Source: Planomonospora sp. ID82291
GTDB taxonomy: Bacteria; Actinomycetota; Actinomycetes; Streptosporangiales; Streptosporangiaceae
Direction of reading: 5' to 3'
DNA length: 64,000 nucleotides
Assembly: GCF_015711645.1 (NCBI RefSeq)
Contig: NZ_JABTEX010000001.1
Location: forward strand, 1,860,001-1,924,000
Position 1 is the first letter of the stretch; every line of letters begins with the position of its first letter. The position numbers and the translations under genes were made by a program. Under the pieces are notes generated by a model. It was not told where the DNA came from. It worked only from the letters and a program-made list of their open reading frames with translations, and made no database searches. This document shows, piece after piece, positions 15,763-25,263 of the stretch.

Positions 15763-18231
15763 GTGGCGAAGCTGACGTTGCCGCAGCTCGAACGGCACCT
15801 GTTCGGGGCTGCCGACATCCTCCGCGGCAAGATGGACGCCTCGGAGTTCAAGGAGTACATCTTCGGGATGCTCTTCCTGAAGCGGGCCTCCGACCAGTTC
15901 GAGGTGGTCCGCGACGAGCTGATCAAGAAGTGGGTCGCCGGGGGCAGGTCGCAGCAGGACGCCGAGCGGATGGCCGCCGCGCCCAGCTTCTACCGGGGCG
16001 AGAGCTTCTACGTCCCGCAGGAGGCGAGCTGGCCGTACATCAAGGACCACTCGCGCCGGAAGAACGTCGGCGACCTGCTCAACAAGGCGCTGGAGGCGCT
16101 GCAGAACTCCAACACCGCCGCGCTCGAAGGCGTCCTGGAGCACATCGACTTCACCCGCAAGGTCGGCCAGTCCACCATCCCGGACAAGCGCCTGCAGCAG
16201 CTCATCGACCACTTCTCCCGGGTACGGCTGCGCAACGAGGACTTCGAGTTCCCCGACCTGCTCGGCGCCGCCTACGAGTACCTGATCGGCCAGTTCGCCG
16301 ACTCGGCCGGCAAGAAGGGCGGCGAGTTCTACACGCCGCGCGGTGTGGTCCGGATGATGGTCCGCCTGGTCGCTCCCCGGCCCGGCATGGCCGTCTACGA
16401 CCCGTGCGCGGGCTCGGGCGGAATGCTCATCCACGCCAAGGAGTACATCGACGAGCACGGCCTGGACTCCCGCGACCTGACCCTGGCCGGGCAGGAGTAC
16501 AACGGCGGCACCTGGGCCGTCTCGAAGATGAACATGATCCTGCACGGGGTGCTCAACGCCGACCTGCAGAACGACGACACCCTGGCCGAGCCCAAGCACC
16601 TCCAGGACGGGGAGCTCGCCCGCTTCGACCGGGTGCTCACCAACCCCCCGTTCTCGCTGAACTACTCCTTCGCCGACCTGAAGCACACCGAGCGCTTCCG
16701 GTACGGCTACGCCCCGGAGACCGGGAAGAAAGCGGACCTCATGTTCGCCCAGCACGTGCTGGCGGTGCTCACCCCGGACGGCGTCGGCGCCACCGTCATG
16801 CCGCACGGCGTGCTCTTCCGCGGCGGCAAGGAGAAGGAGATCCGCAAGGGCGTCATCGAGGACGACCGCCTGGAGGCGGTGATCGGCTTGGCCCCCAACC
16901 TGTTCTACGGCACCGGCATCCCGGCCTGCATCCTCATCCTCCGCGGGACCGCCCCCCGGCCCGCCGACAAGCGGGGCAAGGTGCTGTTCATCAACGCCGA
17001 CCGCGAGTTCACCGCCGGCCGCGCGCAGAACCACCTCGAACCGCAGCACGCCGAGAAGATCGTCGCCGCCTTCGAGGAGTACCGGAACATCCCCGGCTTC
17101 GCCCGGGTCGTCGACGTCGAGGAGCTGGCCGCGAACGATTTCAACCTCAACATCCGCCGCTACGTCGACAACACGCCCCCGCCGGAGCCCCAGGACGTCC
17201 GCGCCCACCTGCACGGCGGCGTGCCCAAGTCCGAGGTCGAGGCCAAGGCCGGGCTCTTCCACGCGTTCGGCGTCGACCCGGCGGCGCTCTTCGCGGAGCG
17301 GAGCGACGAACACGGTGCCGAGCGCGACGCCGACTACTACGACTTCCTGCCGGAGGGGTGGAAGGCGACCGCCGAGCGCCTCCCCGCGCTCGCCGCGCCC
17401 GCCGAGGCCCGGCTGCGTGAGGCGTTCTCCGACTGGTGGGGGCGGCACAGCAAGCGGCTGGTCGAGCTGCCCGACACGCACAAGGTGATGGAGGTCCGGG
17501 CCGAGCTCCTCGACTCCTTCGTCGCCGAGCTCCTCCCGCTCGGCCTGCTGGACCGCTTCGCCCTGGCCGGGGTGGTCGCCGCCTGGTGGGGCGAGGCGCA
17601 GTACGACATCAAGGCCCTCGGGCTCAACGGCTTCGAGGGCGTGGTGGAGGGCTGGCTGACCACCATCGAGTCGGCGTTCGAGCTGGACGAGGAGGAGCTC
17701 GAATACTGGGACAAGCAGAAGGTCGCCGCCGAGAAGCGCAAGGCCCGCGACCACCGCGTCGTCCCGGCGCTGATCCCCGACTACCTCGCCGAGCTGGAGG
17801 ACGCTGAGGCTGCGTACGCCGAGCTGAACGCCCAGCTCAAGGCGGCCACGGCCAAGCCCGCCGAGGAGGACGAGGAGGCCGACGAGCCCGCCGAGGACCA
17901 GCTCTCCGAGGCCGAGCTGAAGGACCTGAAGTCCCGTACGGCCGCCGCCCGCAAGAAGGTCGGCACTCTGGAAGGCCACTTCCTGCCCCGCCTCCGGATG
18001 GCCGTCGCCGCCCTCGACGCCGACTCCCGCCGCGACCTCGTCCTCGACGTCCTCCGCTCGCAACTCACCTCCCGCCTGGACTCCCGTACGGCCGCCGCCC
18101 GCCGGCTCTTCGAGGGCGCCTTCCGCACCTGGGGCGAGAAGTACGCGGTGACCCTGCGCGACCTCGAAACCCAGCGCGAGGCCGCCGCCGCCCGCCTGGA
18201 CGCCTACCTCAAGGAGCTCGGCTATGCGTGA
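15763..18231 (+). CDS. hsdM: Type I restriction-modification system, modification subunit
   Basis: 822 aa from GTG 15763, which has GGGAGAAGGG eight bases upstream and begins at the conserved '[19 protein letters not shown]'; an ATG at 15730 is less likely. Domain order: N-terminal HsdM_N helical bundle (residues 1-160), then the N6-adenine methylase with SAM motif '[11 protein letters not shown]' (about 212) and catalytic NPPF (about 293). It is longer than the usual about 520 aa: residues 510-822 add a charged, partly coiled-coil extension ('[20 protein letters not shown]'), a form seen in a subset of actinobacterial HsdM. It methylates adenine as M2S and joins HsdR in the nuclease. It overlaps hsdS by 8 bp. 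Confidence 0.93.
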   Translation: MAKLTLPQLERHLFGAADILRGKMDASEFKEYIFGMLFLKRASDQFEVVRDELIKKWVAGGRSQQDAERMAAAPSFYRGESFYVPQEASWPYIKDHSRRKNVGDLLNKALEALQNSNTAALEGVLEHIDFTRKVGQSTIPDKRLQQLIDHFSRVRLRNEDFEFPDLLGAAYEYLIGQFADSAGKKGGEFYTPRGVVRMMVRLVAPRPGMAVYDPCAGSGGMLIHAKEYIDEHGLDSRDLTLAGQEYNGGTWAVSKMNMILHGVLNADLQNDDTLAEPKHLQDGELARFDRVLTNPPFSLNYSFADLKHTERFRYGYAPETGKKADLMFAQHVLAVLTPDGVGATVMPHGVLFRGGKEKEIRKGVIEDDRLEAVIGLAPNLFYGTGIPACILILRGTAPRPADKRGKVLFINADREFTAGRAQNHLEPQHAEKIVAAFEEYRNIPGFARVVDVEELAANDFNLNIRRYVDNTPPPEPQDVRAHLHGGVPKSEVEAKAGLFHAFGVDPAALFAERSDEHGAERDADYYDFLPEGWKATAERLPALAAPAEARLREAFSDWWGRHSKRLVELPDTHKVMEVRAELLDSFVAELLPLGLLDRFALAGVVAAWWGEAQYDIKALGLNGFEGVVEGWLTTIESAFELDEEELEYWDKQKVAAEKRKARDHRVVPALIPDYLAELEDAEAAYAELNAQLKAATAKPAEEDEEADEPAEDQLSEAELKDLKSRTAAARKKVGTLEGHFLPRLRMAVAALDADSRRDLVLDVLRSQLTSRLDSRTAAARRLFEGAFRTWGEKYAVTLRDLETQREAAAARLDAYLKELGYA

Positions 18232-19453
18232 CCACTCCATGGGGGTGCCCAACAACGCCGGCTGGCCGGAGGAGTCACTGCAGAGCCTCTGCAAAGTGAT
18301 CTCGCGCGGGACCGCGCCTTCTTACGTGGACGCAAGCCCGGTTCTCGCCATCGGCCAGCGGTGTGTCCAGCACTCAGGATTCGACGCCAGCGCGGCACGG
18401 CCCCACGACAAACGGTTCAAGCGTGTGCTGTCGGCCTCCCCCGGGGACGTGCTCCTCAACTCCACCGGCACGGGCACGATCGGACGTAGCTGTGTCTTCG
18501 ACCAGCCGGGCGATTTCATGGTGGACAGCCACGTGACCGTCCTCCGTGGTGACCGCGCCAAGGTCGATCCGCGATGGGTCGAGGCTCTGCTTCGATCACA
18601 GTGGGGACAGAAACATCTGGAGTCCCACTGCTACACGGGATCGACCAATCAAATTGAGCTCTCCCGCAATGAGTTACTGCGAACAAATGTTCTCATGCCA
18701 CCAATTGAAGAACAGGGGCAAATCGCAGATATACTCGACACCGTCGATACCTACGTCGACGCATCCAATAAACTGATCGCCAAACTCTCGCATCTAGGGA
18801 TAGCTCTTCAGGACCACCTCTTCGAATCGCAGGAATGGCCTACGGTCCGCCTGGATGAGATCTGCAGAATCACTTCAGGGACAACCCCCTTGCGCGCCGA
18901 GGGCGAAAAGTATTTCACGTCCAAAGGGGTTCCATGGGTGAAGACGCTCGACTTGAACGAGAGTACCGTCATCGACACCAATGAGAAGGTTACACCCGAG
19001 GCCATCCGTGCTTTGAAGTTGAGAATCCTGCCACCCGGAACTGTCTTGGTCGCCATGTACGGAGGATGGGAGCAGATCGGTCGTACTGCACTGCTGGGCG
19101 TATCAGCTACCATCAACCAGGCGATATGCGCCTTGGAGGCAGATGACAGGCTGCTTCCGGAGTTTCTCCTTCGAGTGCTGCAGCAGCGGCGTGGACAATG
19201 GCGGAAGATGGCCGCGAGCACCCGCAAGGACCCGAACATCACCAAGAGCGACGTCCACGCTTTCCAGGTTCCAATGCCACCAATTCAAAATCAAGAATAC
19301 ATCGTGAAATCCTACGCATCTCATCTAGGTCGGGTCGCGAATGAAATCCGATCGAAGAATCGCCTTGAGATTTTCAAGCAAGGCCTCATGAACGACCTCC
19401 TGACCGGACGGGTCCGGGTTTCGGAGGCGGAAGCCGTACTGGAAGAGCTTTAG
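18224..19453 (+). CDS. hsdS: Type I restriction-modification system, specificity subunit
   Basis: 409 aa with two target recognition domains (residues about 10-150 and 205-370) each followed by the conserved helical spacer: '[20 protein letters not shown]' and '[19 protein letters not shown]', the latter ending '[16 protein letters not shown]'. The subunit sets the split DNA target. From about 18,590 to 19,380 G+C falls to near 50%, far below hsdM and hsdR, with rare codons for this genome (ATA, AAT, TTA). That fits exchange of recognition domains by transfer. It starts within the end of hsdM (8-bp overlap). Confidence 0.93.
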   Translation: MRDHSMGVPNNAGWPEESLQSLCKVISRGTAPSYVDASPVLAIGQRCVQHSGFDASAARPHDKRFKRVLSASPGDVLLNSTGTGTIGRSCVFDQPGDFMVDSHVTVLRGDRAKVDPRWVEALLRSQWGQKHLESHCYTGSTNQIELSRNELLRTNVLMPPIEEQGQIADILDTVDTYVDASNKLIAKLSHLGIALQDHLFESQEWPTVRLDEICRITSGTTPLRAEGEKYFTSKGVPWVKTLDLNESTVIDTNEKVTPEAIRALKLRILPPGTVLVAMYGGWEQIGRTALLGVSATINQAICALEADDRLLPEFLLRVLQQRRGQWRKMAASTRKDPNITKSDVHAFQVPMPPIQNQEYIVKSYASHLGRVANEIRSKNRLEIFKQGLMNDLLTGRVRVSEAEAVLEEL

Positions 19454-19458
19454 CCCTC

Positions 19459-19485
19459 GCCGGGGCGGCCGTGTGCCGCCCCGGC
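19459..19485 (+). terminator. Perfect 11-bp hairpin between hsdS and hsdR
   Basis: GCCGGGGCGGC, loop CGTGT, then GCCGCCCCGGC, starting five bases after the hsdS stop. No T run follows. It could end or attenuate transcription before the nuclease gene. Confidence 0.55.
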
Positions 19486-19544
19486 ATCGGGGTGATCTGT
19501 GCAGAGATGACGTTGTTCGGGGGCTTGGCGAGGGGAGTCGGACG

Positions 19545-22500
19545 GTGAGCGACTACGAGTACGAGCTGGTCGAGCGGCCGTTGGTCGAGCAGTTGAAGGG
19601 CATGGGCTGGCGGCATCTCGCCGGGGCCGAGCACGGGGCGGTGATCCCGATGCTGGCGAAGATGTCGGGGCGGCGGTCCTTCGACGAGGTGGTCCTCGAA
19701 GACCTGCTCCGGGACGCGATCGAGAAGATCAACGGGGACTGGCTGGACGACCGGGGGGTCAGCCAGGCGTTCAACGCCCTGACCCGGGTGCCGCCGACGA
19801 ACCTGCTGGAGGCCAACAAGCAGGTCACCGAGCTGCTGCTGAACGGCGTACCGATCGAGGACCCCGCGACCGGCAAGGCGCGGACCGTGCACTTCATCGA
19901 CTGGCGGAACCCGGAGAACAACGACTTCCTGGTGATCAACCAGTTCCGGGTGGACATCCCCGGGACCGGCGGCCACAAGCAGATCGTCCCGGACGCCGTG
20001 CTCTTCGTGAACGGCATCCCGCTGGTCGTCGTCGAGTGCAAGAAGACCACCGAGAGCGACCTGGGCAAGGCGGTCGCCCAGCTCCGGCGGTACAGCACCA
20101 GGGGCACCGGGAACCCGAAGCTCTTCCAGCCGGTCCAGCTCACCGTGGTCACCAGCGGGGAGGACGCCCGGCTGGGGACGTTCACCGCCAAGCTGGAGCA
20201 CTACGTGCCCTGGCGCGACCCCCACCCGCTCACCGCGGCGCGGCTCGCTGAGAAGCTGGGCAAGACCGAGGCGCAGCTGAGCAGGCAGGAGATCCTGGCG
20301 GCCGGCGTGCTGGAGCCGGCCAACCTGCTCAACATCGTCCACAACTTCGTCACCTTCATGACCACCGACGAGGGCATCACGGTCAAGGTCGCCCCGCGCT
20401 ACCAGCAGTTCCGCGCGGTGGAGCGGACCGTCCACCGGCTGCTGCACGGTGAGCCCGGCCGCAGGGGCGGGATCATCTGGCACACCCAGGGCTCGGGCAA
20501 GAGCCTGACCATGACCTTCCTGGTCCGGCGGCTCCGCTCGATCACCGAGCTGGCGCACTACAAGGTCGTGGTCGTCACCGACCGGACCCAGCTCCAGACA
20601 CAGCTCAGCGGGACCATGCGGCTCAGCGGCGAGAAGGTGGACACCGCCAGGAGCAGTGCCCGGGCCAGGACCCTGCTCGGCCGCAGCGGGCCGGGCCTGG
20701 TCTTCGTGATGATCCAGAAGAGCCAGAGCGGCGCGCCCAAGGACCGGTTCGACCTGGGCGAGGTCAACACCGACGAGTCCATCGTGGTGCTGATCGACGA
20801 GGTGCACCGCTCGCACACCTCCTCGCTCGGCGCCAACCTCCGCCAGGCGCTGCCGAACGCGGCCCGGATCGGCTTCACCGGCACGCCGATCATGACGAAG
20901 AAGGGGCAGCGCAAGACCAGCGTCGAGCTCTTCGGTCCCTTCATCGACACCTACCGCCTCCGGGACGCCGAGCAGGACGGCGTGATCGTGCCGATCCTCT
21001 ACGAGGGCTTCAAGGTCAAGGGCGCGCTCCAGGACGGCCAGGACCTGGACGAGCTCTTCGAGGAGGAGTTCGAGGACCTGACCGACGAGGAGCGCAAGCA
21101 GCTCCAGCAGCGCTGGGCCACCAAGGGGACCGTCTCGACCGCGCAGAGGCTGGTCGACGTCAAGGCCAAGCACATGCTCCGGCACTACGTGGGCAAGGTG
21201 CTGCCCGAGGGGTTCAAGGCCCAGGTGGTCGCGCACGACCGGGAGACCACCGTGCGCTATCGGGAGGCATTCCTGGCGGCCCGCGACGAGCTGGTCCGCG
21301 ACGTCGAGAAGCTGCCGCCGAACCTGCTCACCCGGAACCTGGAAGAGCTCAAGCCGCGGCAGGCGCAGCTCGTCCGGGCGCACGGGAAACTCGACCTCAT
21401 CAAGCGGATGGACTTCGTCCCGGTGATCTCCAAGGGGGACACCGAGCACGAGGACCGCTACGCCGAGTGGACCGACGAGGCCAAGCAGAAGCAGCGGGTC
21501 GAGGGCTTCGTCCGCCCGTTCGGCGAGAACGACATCGCCTTCGTCATCGTCAAGTCGATGCTGCTCACCGGGTTCGACGCGCCCATCGAGCAGGTGATGT
21601 ACCTCGACCGCAGGCTGGAGATGCACGACCTGCTCCAGGCCGTCGCCCGGGTGAACCGGACCGCGGACGGCAAGCCGTACGGGTATGTGGTCGACTACCG
21701 CGGGGTGGCGCAGAACCTGGTGGACGCGCTCCGGGTCTACGCCGACGAGGAGTTCGAGTCCGGCGAGGGCGCCGACGTGGCCGGCGCGCTCCGTGACCTC
21801 GCGGCGGAGGTCGCCAAGCTGGAGCCGCGGCGGCAGCGCCTCCGGCAGATGTTCCGGGACCGCACGGACGTCGAGGGTTGCGTGCAGGAGCTGGCCGACC
21901 CGGCGCTGCGGGACCGGTTCGCCGTGGAGTTCGCCCGGTTCGCCCGGACGGTCAACACCGTGCTGCCCGACCCGGCGGCCACGCCGTACCTGGCCGACGT
22001 CAAGCTGTTCTCGGTGATCAAGCTGACCGCGGACCGGCGCTACCGGGTGGACGGCGGGGAGTTCGACCCGGGCGCCTACGGCCAGAAGATCAAGCTGCTC
22101 ATCGACGAGCACGTGACCTCGCTCGGCATCGAGCAGCAGCTCCCGCCGATCGAGCTGACCGCGGCCAACTTCGCCACCAGGGTCGAGGCGATGACGGGCG
22201 GTTCGCGGGCCCGGGCCTCGGAGATGGAGAACGCCCTCCGGCACCACATCACCGTGCACGCCGGCCAGGACCCGGCCCGCTACCAGCTGCTCAGCGAGCG
22301 CCTGGAGCGGATCCTGACCGAGCTCAAGGACGACTGGGACGCCCAGCTGGAGGCCTTCAGGGAGCTGATGGCCGATGTCGTGGAGGACCGTCGGGACAAC
22401 CCGCACGGCTTCAGCCCGGTCGAGTTCGCCGTCTTCGGCCTCCTGGTCCAGGAGCTGGCCACCTCCGCCGAGGACGTCGAGGAGGCGCGGTTCGTCGACG

Positions 22501-22715
22501 CGGCCCGGAAGATCGTGGAGCTCGCGAGCAAGACGATCCACCGGCACCGCTTCTGGAACAAGGGCCCGGACGTGAAGGATTTCCGCAACGAGATCTTCGA
22601 CATCCTGGTCCAGCACGTCATGCGCGACCTCGACGACCTGCCCCGGCTGGAGCAGGTCGCCGACAAGGCCCGGGACGCCGTCAGCGAGAACCGCTCAGCC
22701 GTACCCCGGGGGTGA
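19545..22715 (+). CDS. hsdR: Type I restriction-modification system, restriction subunit
   Basis: 1056 aa from GTG 19545 with AGGGGAG upstream. Order: N-terminal nuclease of PD-(D/E)xK type with 'PDAVLFVNGIPLVVVECKKT' (Asp about 150, Glu-x-Lys about 163), then a superfamily 2 translocase with Walker A 'HTQGSGKSLT' (about 312), 'VLIDEVHRSH' (about 418), 'IGFTGTP' (about 444) and motif VI 'LLQAVARVNRT', then a helical C-terminal domain that docks on the methylase. All catalytic residues are present, so the nuclease looks active. It cuts DNA after ATP-driven translocation from unmethylated HsdS targets. Confidence 0.94.
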   Translation: MSDYEYELVERPLVEQLKGMGWRHLAGAEHGAVIPMLAKMSGRRSFDEVVLEDLLRDAIEKINGDWLDDRGVSQAFNALTRVPPTNLLEANKQVTELLLNGVPIEDPATGKARTVHFIDWRNPENNDFLVINQFRVDIPGTGGHKQIVPDAVLFVNGIPLVVVECKKTTESDLGKAVAQLRRYSTRGTGNPKLFQPVQLTVVTSGEDARLGTFTAKLEHYVPWRDPHPLTAARLAEKLGKTEAQLSRQEILAAGVLEPANLLNIVHNFVTFMTTDEGITVKVAPRYQQFRAVERTVHRLLHGEPGRRGGIIWHTQGSGKSLTMTFLVRRLRSITELAHYKVVVVTDRTQLQTQLSGTMRLSGEKVDTARSSARARTLLGRSGPGLVFVMIQKSQSGAPKDRFDLGEVNTDESIVVLIDEVHRSHTSSLGANLRQALPNAARIGFTGTPIMTKKGQRKTSVELFGPFIDTYRLRDAEQDGVIVPILYEGFKVKGALQDGQDLDELFEEEFEDLTDEERKQLQQRWATKGTVSTAQRLVDVKAKHMLRHYVGKVLPEGFKAQVVAHDRETTVRYREAFLAARDELVRDVEKLPPNLLTRNLEELKPRQAQLVRAHGKLDLIKRMDFVPVISKGDTEHEDRYAEWTDEAKQKQRVEGFVRPFGENDIAFVIVKSMLLTGFDAPIEQVMYLDRRLEMHDLLQAVARVNRTADGKPYGYVVDYRGVAQNLVDALRVYADEEFESGEGADVAGALRDLAAEVAKLEPRRQRLRQMFRDRTDVEGCVQELADPALRDRFAVEFARFARTVNTVLPDPAATPYLADVKLFSVIKLTADRRYRVDGGEFDPGAYGQKIKLLIDEHVTSLGIEQQLPPIELTAANFATRVEAMTGGSRARASEMENALRHHITVHAGQDPARYQLLSERLERILTELKDDWDAQLEAFRELMADVVEDRRDNPHGFSPVEFAVFGLLVQELATSAEDVEEARFVDAARKIVELASKTIHRHRFWNKGPDVKDFRNEIFDILVQHVMRDLDDLPRLEQVADKARDAVSENRSAVPRG

Positions 22716-22721
22716 GCTGGC

Positions 22722-23438
22722 ATGCTGGTGACCGTGAGTGATTTCCCCGGGATCGTCAGGGTCGGTGACCTCGAGGTCGCCGTCTCGGTGAGCGACCGCC
22801 GCAGGAGCGTCCGCCTCACCGTGGAGCGGGACGCCTCGATCACCGCGGTCGTGCCGCCCCGGGTCTCGGCGACCGAGCTGACCACCCTGGTGGAGGCCAA
22901 ACGGTCCTGGCTGTACGGCAAGCTCGCCGAGAAGCGGGAGCTGGGCGAGGCGCCTCCGGAGAAGGCTTTCGTCTCCGGCGAGGGCTTCCGCTACCTGGGC
23001 CGCTCCCACCGGCTCCGCCTGGTCCAGGGGGGTGAGGTCCGGCTGATCCGCGGCCGGATCGAGCTCCCGGAGGGCGGCGGGGTCAAGGAGCTGGTCGGCT
23101 GGTACCGCCGGGTCGGCCATCCGTGGCTGACCCGGCGCATGGGACCGTGGGCGGCGCGGATGGGCGTCGAACCGGCCGGGCTGCGGGTGCGGCCCCTGGG
23201 CTACCGCTGGGGCTCGTGCTCGCAGGACGGCCACGTCAACATCCACTGGGCGACCATGCAGCTGCCGCCCAGCCTGATCGACTACGTGCTGGTGCACGAG
23301 CTCGCGCATCTCCACCGGGCCGACCACGGCGCGGAGTTCTGGCGGATCGTCGAGCGGGCGCTCCCCGGGCACGAGGGGCATCGGGAGCGGCTCCGCCGTA
23401 CCGGGAATGATCTCTGGCTGCCGGAGGAAGGGCTGTAG
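22722..23438 (+). CDS. YgjP-like (DUF45) zinc metalloprotease
   Basis: 238 aa; ATG six bases after the hsdR stop with GGGGGTGAG upstream. The C-terminal half carries 'YRWGSCSQDGHVNIHWATMQ' and 'IDYVLVHELAHLHRADHGAE', the WGSC and HELAH-x5-H zinc site of the YgjP/DUF45 family. The N-terminal half ('RSVRLTVERDASITAVVPPR') is also typical. Members often sit beside type I R-M genes; their substrate is not established. Proteolytic control of HsdR, as ClpXP does in enteric bacteria, is an attractive but unproven role. Confidence 0.88.
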   Translation: MLVTVSDFPGIVRVGDLEVAVSVSDRRRSVRLTVERDASITAVVPPRVSATELTTLVEAKRSWLYGKLAEKRELGEAPPEKAFVSGEGFRYLGRSHRLRLVQGGEVRLIRGRIELPEGGGVKELVGWYRRVGHPWLTRRMGPWAARMGVEPAGLRVRPLGYRWGSCSQDGHVNIHWATMQLPPSLIDYVLVHELAHLHRADHGAEFWRIVERALPGHEGHRERLRRTGNDLWLPEEGL

Positions 23439-25247
23439 ATGCGAGACGACGTCCTGGTCAACGCCGCGGACATCGCGCGGCTGGCCGACGTCGGCCGGGC
23501 CGCGGTGAGCAACTGGCGCAAGCGGTTCGACGACTTCCCCCCGCCGGTGGGCGGCACCGCCTCCAGCCCGGCCTTCTCCCTGGCCGAGGTGGAGCGGTGG
23601 CTGCGCAGGCACGACCGGTACGTCGAGGTCGCGCCGCTGGAGCGGCTCTGGCAGCGGTTGCGCGGCAGCACCGACGACCTGCGGCTGGGCGAGGCGGTGG
23701 CGGACGCCGGCGCGGTCCTGCTGGGGGAGGACTCCGGCCTCGACGAGGCCCTGGTGCGGGAGATCCGGCAGGTCGGCCGGGCGGAGGGGGCGGTCGCCGC
23801 CTTCGACGGGATCTGCCGACGCTACCTCGACCTGCACTCCCGCCGGCTCCTGGCCACCCCGCCCGACGTGGCCGGGCTGATGGTCGGGATCGCCGCGACC
23901 GCGGGCGGCACGGTCCTCGACCCGTCGTGCGGGATCGGCACCCTGCTGCTGGCCTCCGGCGGAAGCCGCGTGCTCGGCCAGGAGCTCAACGAGACCACCG
24001 CCCGGCTCGCGGGCGTCCGGCTCCGCCTCCACGGCCGCCGCGCGCGGATCGAGGCGGGCGACTCGCTCCGCGCCGACGCCTTCGCGGGCACGCGGGTCGA
24101 CGCGGTGGTGTGCAACCCGCCCTTCAACGAACGCGGCTGGGGCTACGACGAGCTGACCAGTGACCCGCGCTGGGAGTACGGCCTGCCGCCGCGCGGTGAG
24201 TCCGAGCTCGCCTGGGTGCAGCACTGCCTGGCCCACGTCCGGCCCGGCGGACTCGTCGTGATCATGATGCCGGGCACGGCGGCCGGCCGGCGTCCGGGCC
24301 GCCGGGTGCGGGGGAACCTGCTGCGGGCGGGCGTGCTCCGGGCGATCATCAGCCTGTCCGCCGGAGCCACCCCCGCCTCCAGCGGCGCGCCGGACCTGTG
24401 GGTGCTCCGCAGACCGGAACCGGGCGACGAGCCGCCGTCCCAGGTGCTGATGGTCGGCGCGGGCGAGGACACGGCGCTGGCCGAGAGGGCGTGGCGGGCC
24501 TTCGACGGAGGCGGTGAGCCGCCCGCCGGCAGCCGGGTGGTGCGCATCATCGACCTGCTCGACGACGAGGTCGATCTGACCACGGGTCACCGCCTGGCGG
24601 CGCGGGAACCCTCGTCCGGGTTCGCCGTGATGAGCGATCGCCTGGCGGCGCTGACGAGAGCGCTGACGCCGCCCCGGCTGGACGCGCGCCCGCGGCGGGA
24701 CGCGGCGACGACCACCGTCGGCGAACTGGTCCGCGCCGGGGTCGTCGCCGTCCTGCAAGGACCGATCAAGCTGCCGGACGGGGACGACCTTCCCGTGCTG
24801 ACCGCCAAGGATCTACTGCTCGACCGGGCGCCCAGCGGCCGGACCGCCGACTCCCCCGGGTCGGTGCGCGTCGAGGCGGGTGACGTGGTCGCCCCGCTGC
24901 TCACCGGCGGCGGCTCGGTGCCAAGGGTGATGAGCCGGGCGGGAGCCGTACTCGGGCCCCAGCTGCTGCTCTTCCGGGTCGACCCCGAACGGCTCGACCC
25001 CCATTTCCTGGTCGGCTGCCTGCGCGCCGGAGGCGCCGCGGGCGCCCGGACCGGCTCCGCCACCCGGCTGGAGCCCCGGCGGACACCGCTGCCCAGGCTG
25101 CCGATCGAGGAGCAGCGCAGGTACGGCGAGGCGTTCCGGCGGCTGCTCGCCTTCGAGGACGCCGCCAGGGAGCTGCGGGAGATCAGCGATAATCTTGTCG
25201 CCGCCGGGATCGACGGACTTCTCGACGGGAGCCTGACCCCCGAGTGA
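23439..25247 (+). CDS. N-6 DNA methylase with N-terminal helix-turn-helix and a HsdS-like C-terminus
   Basis: 602 aa; starts directly after the stop of the metalloprotease gene (TAGATG). Residues 8-40 ('ADIARLADVGRAAVSNWRKR') are a helix-turn-helix. A methylase core follows with 'VLDPSCGIGTLLLASGG' (about 160) and 'VVCNPPFNERGWGY' (about 225). Residues 430-600 ('TVGELVRAGVVAVLQGPIKL', 'LPRLPIEEQRRYGEAFRRLL') look like one HsdS-type recognition half ending in the conserved Leu-Pro-x-Glu-Glu-Gln helix. The protein thus combines methylase and specificity parts and may act alone. It is distinct from hsdM and has no nuclease partner other than hsdR. Confidence 0.85.
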   Translation: MRDDVLVNAADIARLADVGRAAVSNWRKRFDDFPPPVGGTASSPAFSLAEVERWLRRHDRYVEVAPLERLWQRLRGSTDDLRLGEAVADAGAVLLGEDSGLDEALVREIRQVGRAEGAVAAFDGICRRYLDLHSRRLLATPPDVAGLMVGIAATAGGTVLDPSCGIGTLLLASGGSRVLGQELNETTARLAGVRLRLHGRRARIEAGDSLRADAFAGTRVDAVVCNPPFNERGWGYDELTSDPRWEYGLPPRGESELAWVQHCLAHVRPGGLVVIMMPGTAAGRRPGRRVRGNLLRAGVLRAIISLSAGATPASSGAPDLWVLRRPEPGDEPPSQVLMVGAGEDTALAERAWRAFDGGGEPPAGSRVVRIIDLLDDEVDLTTGHRLAAREPSSGFAVMSDRLAALTRALTPPRLDARPRRDAATTTVGELVRAGVVAVLQGPIKLPDGDDLPVLTAKDLLLDRAPSGRTADSPGSVRVEAGDVVAPLLTGGGSVPRVMSRAGAVLGPQLLLFRVDPERLDPHFLVGCLRAGGAAGARTGSATRLEPRRTPLPRLPIEEQRRYGEAFRRLLAFEDAARELREISDNLVAAGIDGLLDGSLTPE

Positions 25248-25263
25248 TCCCCTGGAGGCATCG

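Noticed and set aside
15445-18294. A 949-codon open frame on the minus strand, antisense to hsdM
   Set aside because: It mirrors hsdM exactly, is rich in Leu/Val/Gly/Arg from G+C bias, and shows no domain. It is a shadow of the plus-strand gene.
19386-22616. A 1076-codon open frame antisense to hsdR
   Set aside because: Same cause: long stop-free antisense frames are expected at this G+C. The plus strand has all HsdR motifs.
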